DNA of 64,000 bases from Olivibacter sp. SDN3 (GTDB lineage Bacteria > Bacteroidota > Bacteroidia > Sphingobacteriales > Sphingobacteriaceae), in contig NZ_CP060497.1 of assembly GCF_014334135.1 (NCBI RefSeq), positions 3,038,001 through 3,102,000 of the forward strand. The letters run 5' to 3'. The notes beneath the pieces were generated by a model. It made no database searches, was not told where the DNA came from, and saw only the letters and a program-made list of their open reading frames with translations. How positions within the stretch are numbered: position 1 is the first letter of the stretch; every line of letters begins with the position of its first letter. Positions 7,812-15,877 of the stretch are shown here, piece by piece. A program made the translations under genes and the position numbers.

Positions 7812-7874
7812 AGGCCGCAAAATCGCAGCTGTTAACCAAAGAAACTTGCCATGTGCATGATGGCCTGTTTTTTG
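7812..7874 (+). terminator. Possible terminator or small structured RNA end
   Basis: ACAGGCC at 7812-7818 pairs with GGCCTGT at 7863-7869 and is followed by a T-run (TTTTT to about 7874). The 44-nt segment enclosed is long for a simple terminator and contains further local complementarity. It could be the 3' end of a small transcript from the array region. There is no coding gene upstream on this strand for it to terminate. Confidence 0.35.
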
Positions 7875-8025
7875 GGAATTGACATGAAAATAGCTTCCAA
7901 ATGAACAGATCAATACGAAGAACTAAACTATATTTGGCTTTTTTTGTTAAAATCTGGGGAACCCGTCTTTTTTATAACGCATAGCTGGTTTAAATGACCG
8001 GTGAAGGGAGGAAAATAGGAAAAAT

Positions 8026-8631
8026 ATGATGAAACGTAAGCATTTTATAGCGACAGCTGGTACGACGTTTGCTGCGTTTATACTTAACCAGCATTTTTCT
8101 GTTATGGCGAAAGTACAACCAAAAATGTTTCATTTTGAAGATGATGGAAGTATTCCCAACAACGATCTTCCCCTATTGCTTTATGGAAGTGCTTTCGCAA
8201 TGCGCGGAAATAAGGGAGCTGACTGGCTGGAGGAAAAATTTATGTCAAATGATTGGGGCAACGCCTGGCGATGGGGTGTTTATCCCTTTCACCATTATCA
8301 TAGTAACACACATGAAGTTTTGGGTGTGTTTAGTGGAAATGCGTTGTTGCATCTCGGCGGCGAGCGCGGCGAAAAAGTACAGACAAATGCCGGTGACCTC
8401 CTTATAATACCGGCTGGAGTAGGTCACAAATGTTTAGCCCATAGTGATGATTTTGCTGTAGTGGGGGCCTACCCCAAAGGATTAAGCCCCGACCTCAATA
8501 AAGGTGAGGAAGATGAACGGCCACAAGCCGATAAGAATATTGAGGCTGTGCAGTTACCCGCTACAGACCCATTGTTCGGGAAGGATCAAGGCCTGAGGGA
8601 AATTTGGATAAAAGTCAATAAAGTTTTGTGA
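8026..8631 (+). CDS. Cupin domain protein, exported
   Basis: A 201-residue single-domain cupin. Motif 1 is HHYHSNTHE with its downstream glycine (about residues 88-100), and motif 2 is GDLLIIPAGVGH (about 122-133), giving the usual His/Glu metal ligands. The first 28 residues look like a signal peptide (MMKRKHFIATAG... to VMA), which is unusual among the otherwise cytosolic YjlB-like relatives. The substrate is unknown. GAAGGGAGG about 15-20 bp upstream of the ATG is a good ribosome-binding site. The gene is convergent with the GNAT gene, 9 bp away. Confidence 0.8.
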   Translation: MMKRKHFIATAGTTFAAFILNQHFSVMAKVQPKMFHFEDDGSIPNNDLPLLLYGSAFAMRGNKGADWLEEKFMSNDWGNAWRWGVYPFHHYHSNTHEVLGVFSGNALLHLGGERGEKVQTNAGDLLIIPAGVGHKCLAHSDDFAVVGAYPKGLSPDLNKGEEDERPQADKNIEAVQLPATDPLFGKDQGLREIWIKVNKVL

Positions 8632-8640
8632 TTCGGTAAG

Positions 8641-9222
8641 TTATACTTTTTCCTTTCTCCACCTGAGCATATGTAACGTGTAACCAAAATCAAGTTCTTT
8701 GTAGATTTCAAATCCAAATTTACGATACCAAGGTAGGTTCGTTAAGGTAGACGTCTCTAAGTGTACGTCTAAATGTGTTGCTTTAGCTTCCTGTAGCACT
8801 TGGTTCAATAGATCGGATCCAACGCCCTGTCCCTGCATGTGAGGTTTCACGCCAATAAACCATAGATACAGGAAGTCTTGCACAGGATAGTTGGCTTTAA
8901 TCAATGCCTCTCTTTTTATCGCTTTACCTAACTTGAATATACCAATAGTGTTTATCAAAAGTCCGATATCCATGCGTATTGATTTTAGGAGGTTCTTTTT
9001 TCTGTGCGGATAGGTAATCAATGCGCAGGCGTCTTTACGGTCAGACAATAAAACCTTTCCAAAATGGAAACATAAATCAAAGGAGTAACTCATAAGATAT
9101 CTTAGCCTTTTATTTAGCTGCTCATCTTGCTTAACAATATAATGAACGCTTTTATTGTTTCGAAATGATTGTAAGAGAATATCGATTACTATTTCTTTAT
9201 CTTCTTCTTGAGCTAAATACAT
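8641..9222 (-). CDS. GNAT family N-acetyltransferase
   Basis: A 193-residue acetyltransferase of the GNAT fold. Motif A, the acetyl-CoA pyrophosphate loop, is GVKPHMQGQGVGSDLL (Q/RxxGxG) at about residues 127-142, followed by a C-terminal NLPWYRKFGFEIYKE typical of motif B. The acceptor substrate is not predictable. No membrane or secretion signal is present. Its stop lies 9 bp from the stop of the cupin gene on the other strand with no hairpin between, so transcripts may overlap. Confidence 0.85.
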   Translation of the reverse strand: MYLAQEEDKEIVIDILLQSFRNNKSVHYIVKQDEQLNKRLRYLMSYSFDLCFHFGKVLLSDRKDACALITYPHRKKNLLKSIRMDIGLLINTIGIFKLGKAIKREALIKANYPVQDFLYLWFIGVKPHMQGQGVGSDLLNQVLQEAKATHLDVHLETSTLTNLPWYRKFGFEIYKELDFGYTLHMLRWRKEKV

Positions 9223-9268
9223 GTTGGATTTGTTATTGACTACGTTGCCGTTTTTTTTGGTGAGTATA

Positions 9269-10039
9269 TTACCTTAACTCAATCCACACTGGAGCATGGT
9301 CACTGGTCTTCTCCCACCCACGAACGGCGCGATCTACTCCGGCAGCTGATAGACGGCCTTCAAGCGTCGGACTTAGCAGAAAATGATCGATGCGTAAGCC
9401 TGCGTTGCGTTCATAGGCCTTGCGGAAATAGTCCCAGTAAGTATAGATCACTTCGTCAGGATAAAGTTTACGGATAGCATCAGTCCAGCCCTGTGCAAGG
9501 AGTTTTTGAAAAGCCCCACGTGTTTCGGGACGAAAAAGGGCATCTTTTACCCAACGCTCGGGTTTGTAAACGTCAAGTTCGGTAGGCATAACATTAAAAT
9601 CACCGGTAAGTAAAACAGGTTGACCGGAGTCCAACAAGGTAAGGGCATGAGCGTGGAGCCGATCAAACCATGCCAATTTATAATCAAATTTAGGACCGGG
9701 GGCGGGATTGCCGTTTGGAAGGTATAGGCACCCCACAATAATACCATTTATTTCGGCTTCGATATAACGGCTATGACTGTCTTCCGGATCTCCGGGGAGT
9801 ATTCGCCCCCTCTCGGTAATGGTTAGATTTCGGGCAAGGATAGCTACACCGTTCCAGCTTTTCTGACCATGCCAAATGACTTGGTAACCTGCTTCGAGAA
9901 TAGCTTGTTCAGGAAACTTTTCCTGTGGGGCTTTAAGCTCCTGCAGACACGCGACATCTGGTTTTGTTTCTTCGAGCCAGCGTAATAATACGGGGAGCCG
10001 ACTATTGATTCCGTTTACATTGTAGGTAGCAATCCTCAT
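9269..10039 (-). CDS. xth: Exodeoxyribonuclease III
   Basis: A 256-residue AP endonuclease/3'-5' exonuclease of the ExoIII (EEP) family, involved in base excision repair. The conserved elements are present: N-terminal YNVNGI, CLQELK (metal-binding Glu), SWNGVAIL, LTGDFNV, and the terminal SDHAPVW catalytic histidine motif. Length matches bacterial ExoIII. It is transcribed away from the ECF41 sigma gene and is probably monocistronic. Confidence 0.95.
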   Translation of the reverse strand: MRIATYNVNGINSRLPVLLRWLEETKPDVACLQELKAPQEKFPEQAILEAGYQVIWHGQKSWNGVAILARNLTITERGRILPGDPEDSHSRYIEAEINGIIVGCLYLPNGNPAPGPKFDYKLAWFDRLHAHALTLLDSGQPVLLTGDFNVMPTELDVYKPERWVKDALFRPETRGAFQKLLAQGWTDAIRKLYPDEVIYTYWDYFRKAYERNAGLRIDHFLLSPTLEGRLSAAGVDRAVRGWEKTSDHAPVWIELR

Positions 10040-10151
10040 GATGGTTGTTGTATAGATGATGGCACTAAGTTAAAGAGCTGCTATGGTTTCTCAAAATAAA
10101 AGAACTGAATAGTAGGCTTGAGTTTTTGTAAATTAGTTTAATTTTGATTGC

Positions 10152-11012
10152 ATGTCACATTCGGATTTTGAACAATACAGACCTTTGTTATTAACCTATG
10201 CGTATAATATCCTAGGCTCATATATCGATGCCGAGGATGTTGTACAAGATGTTTTTTTGCGCTTTCTGGGAAAGGATGTTTCAGCAATAGAAAATCGAAA
10301 ATCATATTGGATACGTTCCGTAATCAATGGTGCGATAAATTTGAAAAAGAAACAATTGAATAGTCGAATGACGTATCCGGGTGAATGGCTGCCCGAACCT
10401 GTGGATACGTTAAATACGCAACAACCATTAGTGAAAGAAGAAACCTTATCGTATGCACTCCTCGTTTTACTTGAGCGGCTTAATCCAGTACAACGAGCAG
10501 TATTTATTTTAAAGGAAGCCTACGGTTATGCACATAAGGAGATTGCTGATCTACTTCAAATTAGTGTGGACGCTTCTAAGCAGGTGTTAACGCGAAGTAA
10601 AAAGATCCTTCAATTACCGGCTAAGCAGAAGAATAAGGTACAGAAAGATTGGTTGGAAAGCTATTTGGAAATGATGAAAACAGGTGATATTGAAGCATTG
10701 GAACATTTATTGGTGACTGAAGCCAAAGTAGTTTCAGATGGAGGAGGAAAGGTTTTGGCAGCGCTGAGACCAAGTATTGGTCGTCGTGCAGCATTCAATT
10801 TGATGAGAGGATTGCTTGCTAAGTACTGGAAGGGGCTTTCCCATAAGCTGGCAGAAGTTAACCACCAGCCCGCTATACTGTTCTATGAAGGAAATAGGTT
10901 GGCAAGCTGTCAGATTATAGATATAGAAGACGACGGTATCAGCAATATTTACATTGTTCGTAATCCTGATAAATTAAAAACTTTAAAGCATTTATCCCAT
11001 TTTCAGGATTAG
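10152..11012 (+). CDS. ECF41-type (SigJ-like) RNA polymerase sigma factor
   Basis: A 286-residue ECF sigma factor: sigma-2 region (about 5-75), sigma-4 region (about 100-155) and a C-terminal SnoaL-like extension. Three motifs mark the ECF41 group: WLPEP at 79-83 in the linker, DGGGK at 196-200 in the extension, and NPDKL at 271-275. In ECF41 sigmas the extension itself regulates activity, replacing a separate anti-sigma factor; none is encoded nearby. The next gene encodes a carboxymuconolactone-decarboxylase-like protein, the classic ECF41 target, and has an ECF41-like promoter. Confidence 0.9.
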   Translation: MSHSDFEQYRPLLLTYAYNILGSYIDAEDVVQDVFLRFLGKDVSAIENRKSYWIRSVINGAINLKKKQLNSRMTYPGEWLPEPVDTLNTQQPLVKEETLSYALLVLLERLNPVQRAVFILKEAYGYAHKEIADLLQISVDASKQVLTRSKKILQLPAKQKNKVQKDWLESYLEMMKTGDIEALEHLLVTEAKVVSDGGGKVLAALRPSIGRRAAFNLMRGLLAKYWKGLSHKLAEVNHQPAILFYEGNRLASCQIIDIEDDGISNIYIVRNPDKLKTLKHLSHFQD

Positions 11013-11036
11013 CATTTCAAAAAAAATGTTTTTTTA

Positions 11037-11063
11037 TGTCACCTTTGGGAAGGTAGGGATGTC
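11037..11063 (+). promoter_or_regulatory. ECF41-type promoter for the decarboxylase-like gene
   Basis: TGTCACC at 11037-11043 and TGTC at 11060-11063, separated by 16 bp, ending 23 bp before the ATG of the downstream gene. The ECF41 consensus I recall is TGTCACA-N16-CGTC, so both elements match at all but one base and the spacer matches exactly. This fits direct control by the adjacent sigma factor. Confidence 0.7.
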
Positions 11064-11086
11064 TTGTAGAGAAATGTTTTATAAAA

Positions 11087-11551
11087 ATGGAAAGAATAAG
11101 TCAAAAAGAGATGCCAAATGGACTTTACCAAGCAATGCGCGGTGTTCAGTCTTACATCGAGCGTTCGGGTTTAGACCCTTTACTGGTTAAATTGGTTTTT
11201 ATGCGTGTTTCGCAGCTTAATGGTTGTGCTTATTGCTTGGACATGCATTCAAAGGATGCTACGGCAGCAGGAGAGACGCTACAGCGTTTAGTTTCCCTGC
11301 CTGCCTGGCGCGAAACGAACTACTATTCGGGCGCTGAAAGAGCAGCCCTGGCATTCGCTGAACGATTAACTGATGTTCAGGATGATCGCAATCCCGATGA
11401 TATTCACGACGAACTGTTGAATTTTTTCTCGAAAGAAGAAATAGCCAATCTTACTTTGGCCGTGGCACAAATAAATTCTTGGAATCGTTTGGTGAAATCG
11501 TTCGGAACTATTGCCGGAAGTTATAAAATCAGTGGGAACCACCCTGATTAA
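11087..11551 (+). CDS. Carboxymuconolactone decarboxylase family (AhpD-like) protein
   Basis: A 154-residue AhpD-fold protein with the redox CxxCxxxH motif at C47, C50 and H54 (GCAYCLDMH). Members are peroxidase-like or decarboxylase-like; the cysteine pair favours an alkylhydroperoxidase/thiol role. It lies 74 bp after the ECF41 sigma gene on the same strand, behind an ECF41-like promoter. This is the conserved sigma/target pairing described for the group. A strong hairpin terminator follows. Confidence 0.88.
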   Translation: MERISQKEMPNGLYQAMRGVQSYIERSGLDPLLVKLVFMRVSQLNGCAYCLDMHSKDATAAGETLQRLVSLPAWRETNYYSGAERAALAFAERLTDVQDDRNPDDIHDELLNFFSKEEIANLTLAVAQINSWNRLVKSFGTIAGSYKISGNHPD

Positions 11552-11574
11552 CTCTTCAGTGCCGTTAATTGCTT

Positions 11575-11613
11575 ATCGCAGATGCCGGAGCATAAACCTT
11601 CGGCATCTGCGAT
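11575..11613 (+). terminator. Terminator after the AhpD-like gene
   Basis: A perfect 13-bp stem (11575-11587 with 11601-11613) with a 13-nt loop that can extend the stem, located 24 bp after the stop codon. The following sequence is T-rich but lacks a clean U-tract. Confidence 0.65.
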
Positions 11614-11744
11614 TGTCTTGTTATAATCATTCTTTAGCTCACCGCTAATATATTAGATAAATTCTTGACAATTTAAAATTCTGTATTTATTGTTATATTT
11701 GTTTTTTTATTTTAATTTAATATGATAAATCAGAATTAATAATT

Positions 11745-12764
11745 GTGTTGTGTCTTGCTAAAGTAAGTAAGTGTTTTTATCAGTTTTCTTATAAATTAGA
11801 TAGAATTACTAATTCGCTGGTGTCTTCTGCGGTGGTATCTGTTGGTTTGGCGGTGATGTTTAACTTCAAATTAGGCTTGCTTGGGGCTATACTTATTGTT
11901 GCCGCTCAAAGTATTGCTGGGGTAAATGCGCATAATACGCCAATCAAGCGTATAACCATTGCGTTCAAAGTATCATTAATTTTTCTCTTGGTAGTGTTAA
12001 TGGCTGACCTGTGCAGGAATAATCTATGGTATACTTCCCTGGCAATGCTCCTGCTAGCCTTTCTTTTCAGTTTTTTAAAACAGTATTTTCCTATTAATTG
12101 GCCGGATATGGTTATTCCGGCTGCAGCCTTGTTTTTGATGAGTTATATATATACGGGTGAAGGTGGGATTATACGATATACTGCTTTAGGGTGTGGACTT
12201 GGGATATTGACAGAGCTTTTGGTGGTCATCGGGTTAATGCTATTGGGAAAGCGTTATACCCCTATGAAACCTTTGGATGCTTCGCAACGATCGCCGACCT
12301 ATTATTTTTTAAGATTAAAACGGGAGAATTTTAGGTATGCAGTTGAATTAGCCACTCTTTTGATTATCAGTGGATATATGATGCATTTGACTCCTTTTCC
12401 ACATAGTTATTGGGCGCCACTTACTATTATTATGGTGGTACAAGTAGGAAACCAAGGAGCAGTCAAACGTATCGGTCAACGTCTATTGGGCACATTGATT
12501 GGATGTGTGATAGGTGCATTGGTGCTTTTGTTAACCGGAGATATCATTCTTTTATTAGTAACTATCGTTGTACTTGTTTACTTCTGGCAGTATTATATTA
12601 GACAAAATTACATGATGGGCTCCATATTTGTTACCGCTTTTGTGTTGGTGCTTCTGGGTCTAGAGATAAATGATCCTCTTTTTTTAGCGATGGAAAGGCT
12701 TTCCTTTTCTGCTCTTGGCGGACTAATGGCGTTAACGAGTGCTGCTATTGTCACGGGAAAATGA
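11745..12764 (+). CDS. FUSC-family (aromatic acid exporter-like) membrane protein
   Basis: A 339-residue polytopic membrane protein with about ten hydrophobic segments in two groups joined by a basic loop near 170-195. The second half carries the FUSC pattern: SYWAPLTIIMVVQ followed by KRIGQRLLGTLIGCVIGALV. Relatives export aromatic acids or small hydrophobic compounds, but the cargo here is unknown. It is about half the length of full-size FUSC/AaeB proteins. The reading frame begins with GTG at 11745; no ATG lies upstream in frame, and the first membrane helix starts about 25 residues in, so this start is plausible but unproven. Confidence 0.78.
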   Translation: MLCLAKVSKCFYQFSYKLDRITNSLVSSAVVSVGLAVMFNFKLGLLGAILIVAAQSIAGVNAHNTPIKRITIAFKVSLIFLLVVLMADLCRNNLWYTSLAMLLLAFLFSFLKQYFPINWPDMVIPAAALFLMSYIYTGEGGIIRYTALGCGLGILTELLVVIGLMLLGKRYTPMKPLDASQRSPTYYFLRLKRENFRYAVELATLLIISGYMMHLTPFPHSYWAPLTIIMVVQVGNQGAVKRIGQRLLGTLIGCVIGALVLLLTGDIILLLVTIVVLVYFWQYYIRQNYMMGSIFVTAFVLVLLGLEINDPLFLAMERLSFSALGGLMALTSAAIVTGK

Positions 12765-12945
12765 GCCATCGTTTATTACCGTACGGATTGTCCTTTAGAT
12801 TTTTGAAAGCAAGGTATTAATCGCCACTAAAACCTTAGTACTTGATGGTGTGATATCATCCGTTATCAGCATGTTTTACCGAAATTAAGTTTGCAGAATA
12901 AGGGTAAAAGAAAAATTGATATATTAGCGATCAATAAAATTGATT

Positions 12946-13539
12946 ATGCAATTGGATATGGCTACTCGTTTTATCTTATCCAAATTAAAAGACGAGCTTT
13001 CTCCTTCCTTAACCTATCATAGCGTCACGCATACCGAGGACGTATATGATGCTGCCAGATACATTGCGTTAAAAGAACGTGTAGCGACAGCAGATTGTAC
13101 TATCTTATTAAGTGCAGTGTTGTTTCATGATACCGGTTTTTTAGTGCAACCTAAAGATCACGAGTTGTTATCTTGTGCGATAGCAAGAGAAAAGCTGCCT
13201 TTATTTGAGTATAATACAAAAGAAATTGAGCAGGTCTGTGAACTGATTATGGCCACTAGACTTCCACAAACACCTGAAAATCTTTTGGAAAAAATTATTT
13301 GTGATGCGGATTTAGATTACCTGGGAAGAGATGATTTCTTTATAATCAGTCACAAATTGTATCTCGAAATGATCAATTTGGGAACAGTAAAATCGCTCAG
13401 AGAGTATAACGATCTCCAGATTCATTTTTTGGAAACGCACCGATATTTTACAGATACAGCGATCAAATTGAGAGCGCAAAAAAAGGAAGAACACTTAAAA
13501 CGATTAAAACAAAATAATAAAAGCAACAAGAATATATGA
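12946..13539 (+). CDS. HD domain metal-dependent phosphohydrolase
   Basis: A 197-residue HD-superfamily protein. The metal ligands are visible in order: the histidine of YHSVTHTEDV, the HD doublet in LFHDTGF and the later aspartate in CDADLDYLG. It is probably a cytosolic phosphatase or phosphodiesterase acting on a nucleotide-like substrate; specificity is unknown. The ATG at 12946 is preferred over a TTG two codons upstream. Its stop overlaps the start of the YitT gene by ATGA, so the two are translationally coupled. The C-terminus is strongly basic. Confidence 0.83.
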   Translation: MQLDMATRFILSKLKDELSPSLTYHSVTHTEDVYDAARYIALKERVATADCTILLSAVLFHDTGFLVQPKDHELLSCAIAREKLPLFEYNTKEIEQVCELIMATRLPQTPENLLEKIICDADLDYLGRDDFFIISHKLYLEMINLGTVKSLREYNDLQIHFLETHRYFTDTAIKLRAQKKEEHLKRLKQNNKSNKNI

Positions 13540-14405
13540 ATAAAAAAATGAAAGCGACCATTCAGGATATCGTATGTGTATTGACGGGAATTTTATTTTG
13601 TGGTTTTGCTTTAAAGGGTTTTTTGGTGCCTAATCAGTTTTTTGACGGCGGTGTAACCGGTATTTCGTTATTAATACATGAGATTTATCACGTCAATATC
13701 GCTTATGTTATTGTTATTGCGAACCTTCCGTTCATCATTATGGGTGCTTTCCAGATCAGTGCTAAATTCGCGTGGAAAACGCTGATTTGTGTGATTTTAT
13801 TAGGCTTCTGTCTTTTGTACATACCCTATCCGGTGATTACTTCCGACAAACTATTGGTTTCTATATTTGGAGGGGTGTTTATGGGGATTGGCGTTGGTCT
13901 TTCAATGAGAGGTGGTTGTGCCTTGGATGGTATTGAAGTTTTGGCGCTTTATACGATAAAAAGGGTTGGGTTTACCATAACAGAAATAATATTGGGGATT
14001 AATATTCTTATATTTTTGATAGCTGCTATTCATTTAGGGCTTCCTACTGCACTTTACTCTATGTTGACCTACTATACGGCTTCCAGAACGATCAATTTTG
14101 TGATAGAGGGATTAGAAGAATACACAGCAGTTAATATTATCTCGGCAAAGAGCGAAACTATCAAAGAACGCTTAGTAAAAGACATGGGCAAGGGGATTAC
14201 CGTTTATAAAGGAGAACGCGGTTTTCTTAAAGACAGTTTTGATATAAGTTATCCGGTAGATGTGGTATTTACGGTAGTTACCCGTCTGGAGGTGAGAAGA
14301 CTGAAGAATCTGATACACCAGATCGATCCGCAGGCCTTTGTGTATACCAATAGTATAAAAGAGGCTGCCGGCGGGGTGCTAAAGAGAAGGAAACGTGAGC
14401 ATTAA
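13536..14405 (+). CDS. YitT family membrane protein (DUF161 + DUF2179)
   Basis: A 289-residue protein with five to six membrane helices in the first 190 residues and a soluble C-terminal DUF2179 domain (about 220-280, VVFTVVTRLEVRRLKNLIHQIDP). The GFLVPNQFFDGGVTGISLL and GMSMRGGCALDGIEVL loops match the family. YitT proteins are widespread and uncharacterised; a transport role is often suspected. Coupling to the upstream HD hydrolase through a 4-bp overlap suggests a shared function. It is convergent with the cyclase gene, separated by 11 bp. Confidence 0.88.
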   Translation: MNKKMKATIQDIVCVLTGILFCGFALKGFLVPNQFFDGGVTGISLLIHEIYHVNIAYVIVIANLPFIIMGAFQISAKFAWKTLICVILLGFCLLYIPYPVITSDKLLVSIFGGVFMGIGVGLSMRGGCALDGIEVLALYTIKRVGFTITEIILGINILIFLIAAIHLGLPTALYSMLTYYTASRTINFVIEGLEEYTAVNIISAKSETIKERLVKDMGKGITVYKGERGFLKDSFDISYPVDVVFTVVTRLEVRRLKNLIHQIDPQAFVYTNSIKEAAGGVLKRRKREH

Positions 14406-14416
14406 GGGCTCAGCGT

Positions 14417-15463
14417 TTAGGAGGTAACTTCATATATTGCTACTGGTTTTTGTTTGTTTTTTAGGGATACAGTTCCTAAAGCATTGAATCCAAAAGACTC
14501 TTTTGCTTGGTTATAAATATGTTCTGCGACAATAATCTGTCCTGGTGTTGCTGTTGATTGTAAGCGCTGGGCAAGGTTGACCGCATCGCCTATAACGGTA
14601 TAATCGAGCCGTTTCAATGAAGCGGAGCCGATGTTTCCTGAAATCATTTCTCCTGAATTAATACCAATAGATACCTGTGGTTTATAAGTATCTTCTCCTG
14701 ACTGGAAAATTGGGACGGCTGCAATCTGCTCTTTTACTGCTAAGGCTGCATCTATAGCCCTGTCAAGGTGGTAGTCTCCCTTAAAAATGGCCATTACTGC
14801 ATCTCCCATAAATTTGTCTACATGCCCGTTATAGTTGATGATTTCTTTAACAATAAGGTCAAAAAGGTTGTTTATTAGTTTTACTACATCGTCTGCGGCT
14901 ACATTTTCCGTGATGGAAGTGAACCCACAAATATCGATAAAGGCTACTGTGGCCTCAACCGTTTCATTAACCATTAAACTTTTTTCAAACTCCTGGTGAG
15001 TCATGAAATTGAGCACATGCTCGTCTACATACATTTTCAGAATATTGTTTTCTTTGATAGCCTGCAATGTTCGCTTGACTTGCGAAACATGTTGTAGTGT
15101 TTTTTCAATGGTTAAATCCAGATCGCTGAAATTAACCGGCTTAAATACGAAGTCAAAAGCACCGCGATTCATCGCCGTGCGGATATTATCCATATCGCCA
15201 TAAGCAGACACCATTACTGCCTTTATTACTGGGTTGGCTTCGGGGAGTTTGGTGAGTAGCGTAAGCCCATCCATGCCTGGCATATTGATGTCACTTAAAA
15301 TGATGTCAATGTCGTTGTTTTTTAACATCTCCAACGCTTCGTTTCCGTCTTTGGCAAAAAGAAACACATATACCTGTTCCCTGATTTTTTTTCTAAACTT
15401 TTGTTTGATCAATAATTCCAAATCAGCTTCATCATCAACCACAAGTATTTTAGCCATGTTCAT
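14417..15463 (-). CDS. Response regulator fused to class III adenylate cyclase
   Basis: A 348-residue two-domain protein. The receiver domain (3-125) has the phospho-acceptor D58 and K108. The class III cyclase domain (about 165-345) keeps metal aspartates D177 and D221, the purine-selecting K217 and D287 (KFMGD and LDYT, adenylate rather than guanylate type), and transition-state residues N296 and R300. All catalytic residues are present, so an active, phosphorylation-controlled cAMP producer is predicted. It is the last gene of an HK-RR-RR/AC operon. It overlaps the preceding receiver gene by 14 bp (8 bp if ATG 15457 is used). Confidence 0.93.
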   Translation of the reverse strand: MNMAKILVVDDEADLELLIKQKFRKKIREQVYVFLFAKDGNEALEMLKNNDIDIILSDINMPGMDGLTLLTKLPEANPVIKAVMVSAYGDMDNIRTAMNRGAFDFVFKPVNFSDLDLTIEKTLQHVSQVKRTLQAIKENNILKMYVDEHVLNFMTHQEFEKSLMVNETVEATVAFIDICGFTSITENVAADDVVKLINNLFDLIVKEIINYNGHVDKFMGDAVMAIFKGDYHLDRAIDAALAVKEQIAAVPIFQSGEDTYKPQVSIGINSGEMISGNIGSASLKRLDYTVIGDAVNLAQRLQSTATPGQIIVAEHIYNQAKESFGFNALGTVSLKNKQKPVAIYEVTS

Positions 15464-15833
15464 TTAAATTTTTTAGTTTGTCTTTCAGAAGATTAAAATC
15501 TAATGGTTTTGTTAGGAAATCATCAGCCCCTAAATGAATTGACTGTTGATGATTCTCATCGTCGCCATAAGCGGTGATCATCATGACGTATGGTGGTGTA
15601 CCTTCATAGGTATGCCTAATATGTCTGAGTAAATCTAGTCCACTCATTCCCGGCATATTGATGTCTGATAAGATGAGCACCACTTCGGATGCTTTTTTCG
15701 CAAGATAAGCCAGGGCTTCCTCTCCTGAGGATGCAAAATCGAGGCTTAGGTCTCCTTTCTTCGTTTCCTTTCTAAAGCGTTGCCTAAACAACGGTTGTAC
15801 GTCAATTTCATCGTCAACTACCAATATTTTCAT
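15450..15833 (-). CDS. Single-domain response regulator
   Basis: A 127-residue CheY-like receiver without an output domain. Acidic pocket DDE at residues 7-9, phospho-acceptor D57 (SDINMPGMSG), conserved T/A of MITAYGD, and lysine in TKPLDF. Middle gene of a three-gene operon: histidine kinase upstream (gap 44 bp) and cyclase-fused regulator downstream (overlap). It could serve as an intermediate phosphate carrier or a phosphate sink for the shared kinase; the sequence alone does not decide. Confidence 0.93.
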   Translation of the reverse strand: MKILVVDDEIDVQPLFRQRFRKETKKGDLSLDFASSGEEALAYLAKKASEVVLILSDINMPGMSGLDLLRHIRHTYEGTPPYVMMITAYGDDENHQQSIHLGADDFLTKPLDFNLLKDKLKNLNEHG

Positions 15834-15877
15834 GCCTATATAATTTTAAATAAACTTGCTCCTTTTAGAAAGTTAAC

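Larger units (their letters stand above)
7447..8025. other. Large structured intergenic region
   Basis: A 579-bp divergent spacer between the DUF6266 pair (minus) and the cupin gene (plus). It contains the 88-bp array of 11-bp units at 7583-7670 and a long-range hairpin at 7812-7874, both listed separately. No coding frame is convincing. A good Shine-Dalgarno-like GGGAGG precedes the cupin start. Confidence 0.6.

Noticed and set aside
10153-10159. TGTCACA match at the start of the ECF41 sigma gene (possible autoregulation)
   Set aside because: The bases are part of the start codon and first codons (Met-Ser-His), and no CGTC follows at 16 bp.
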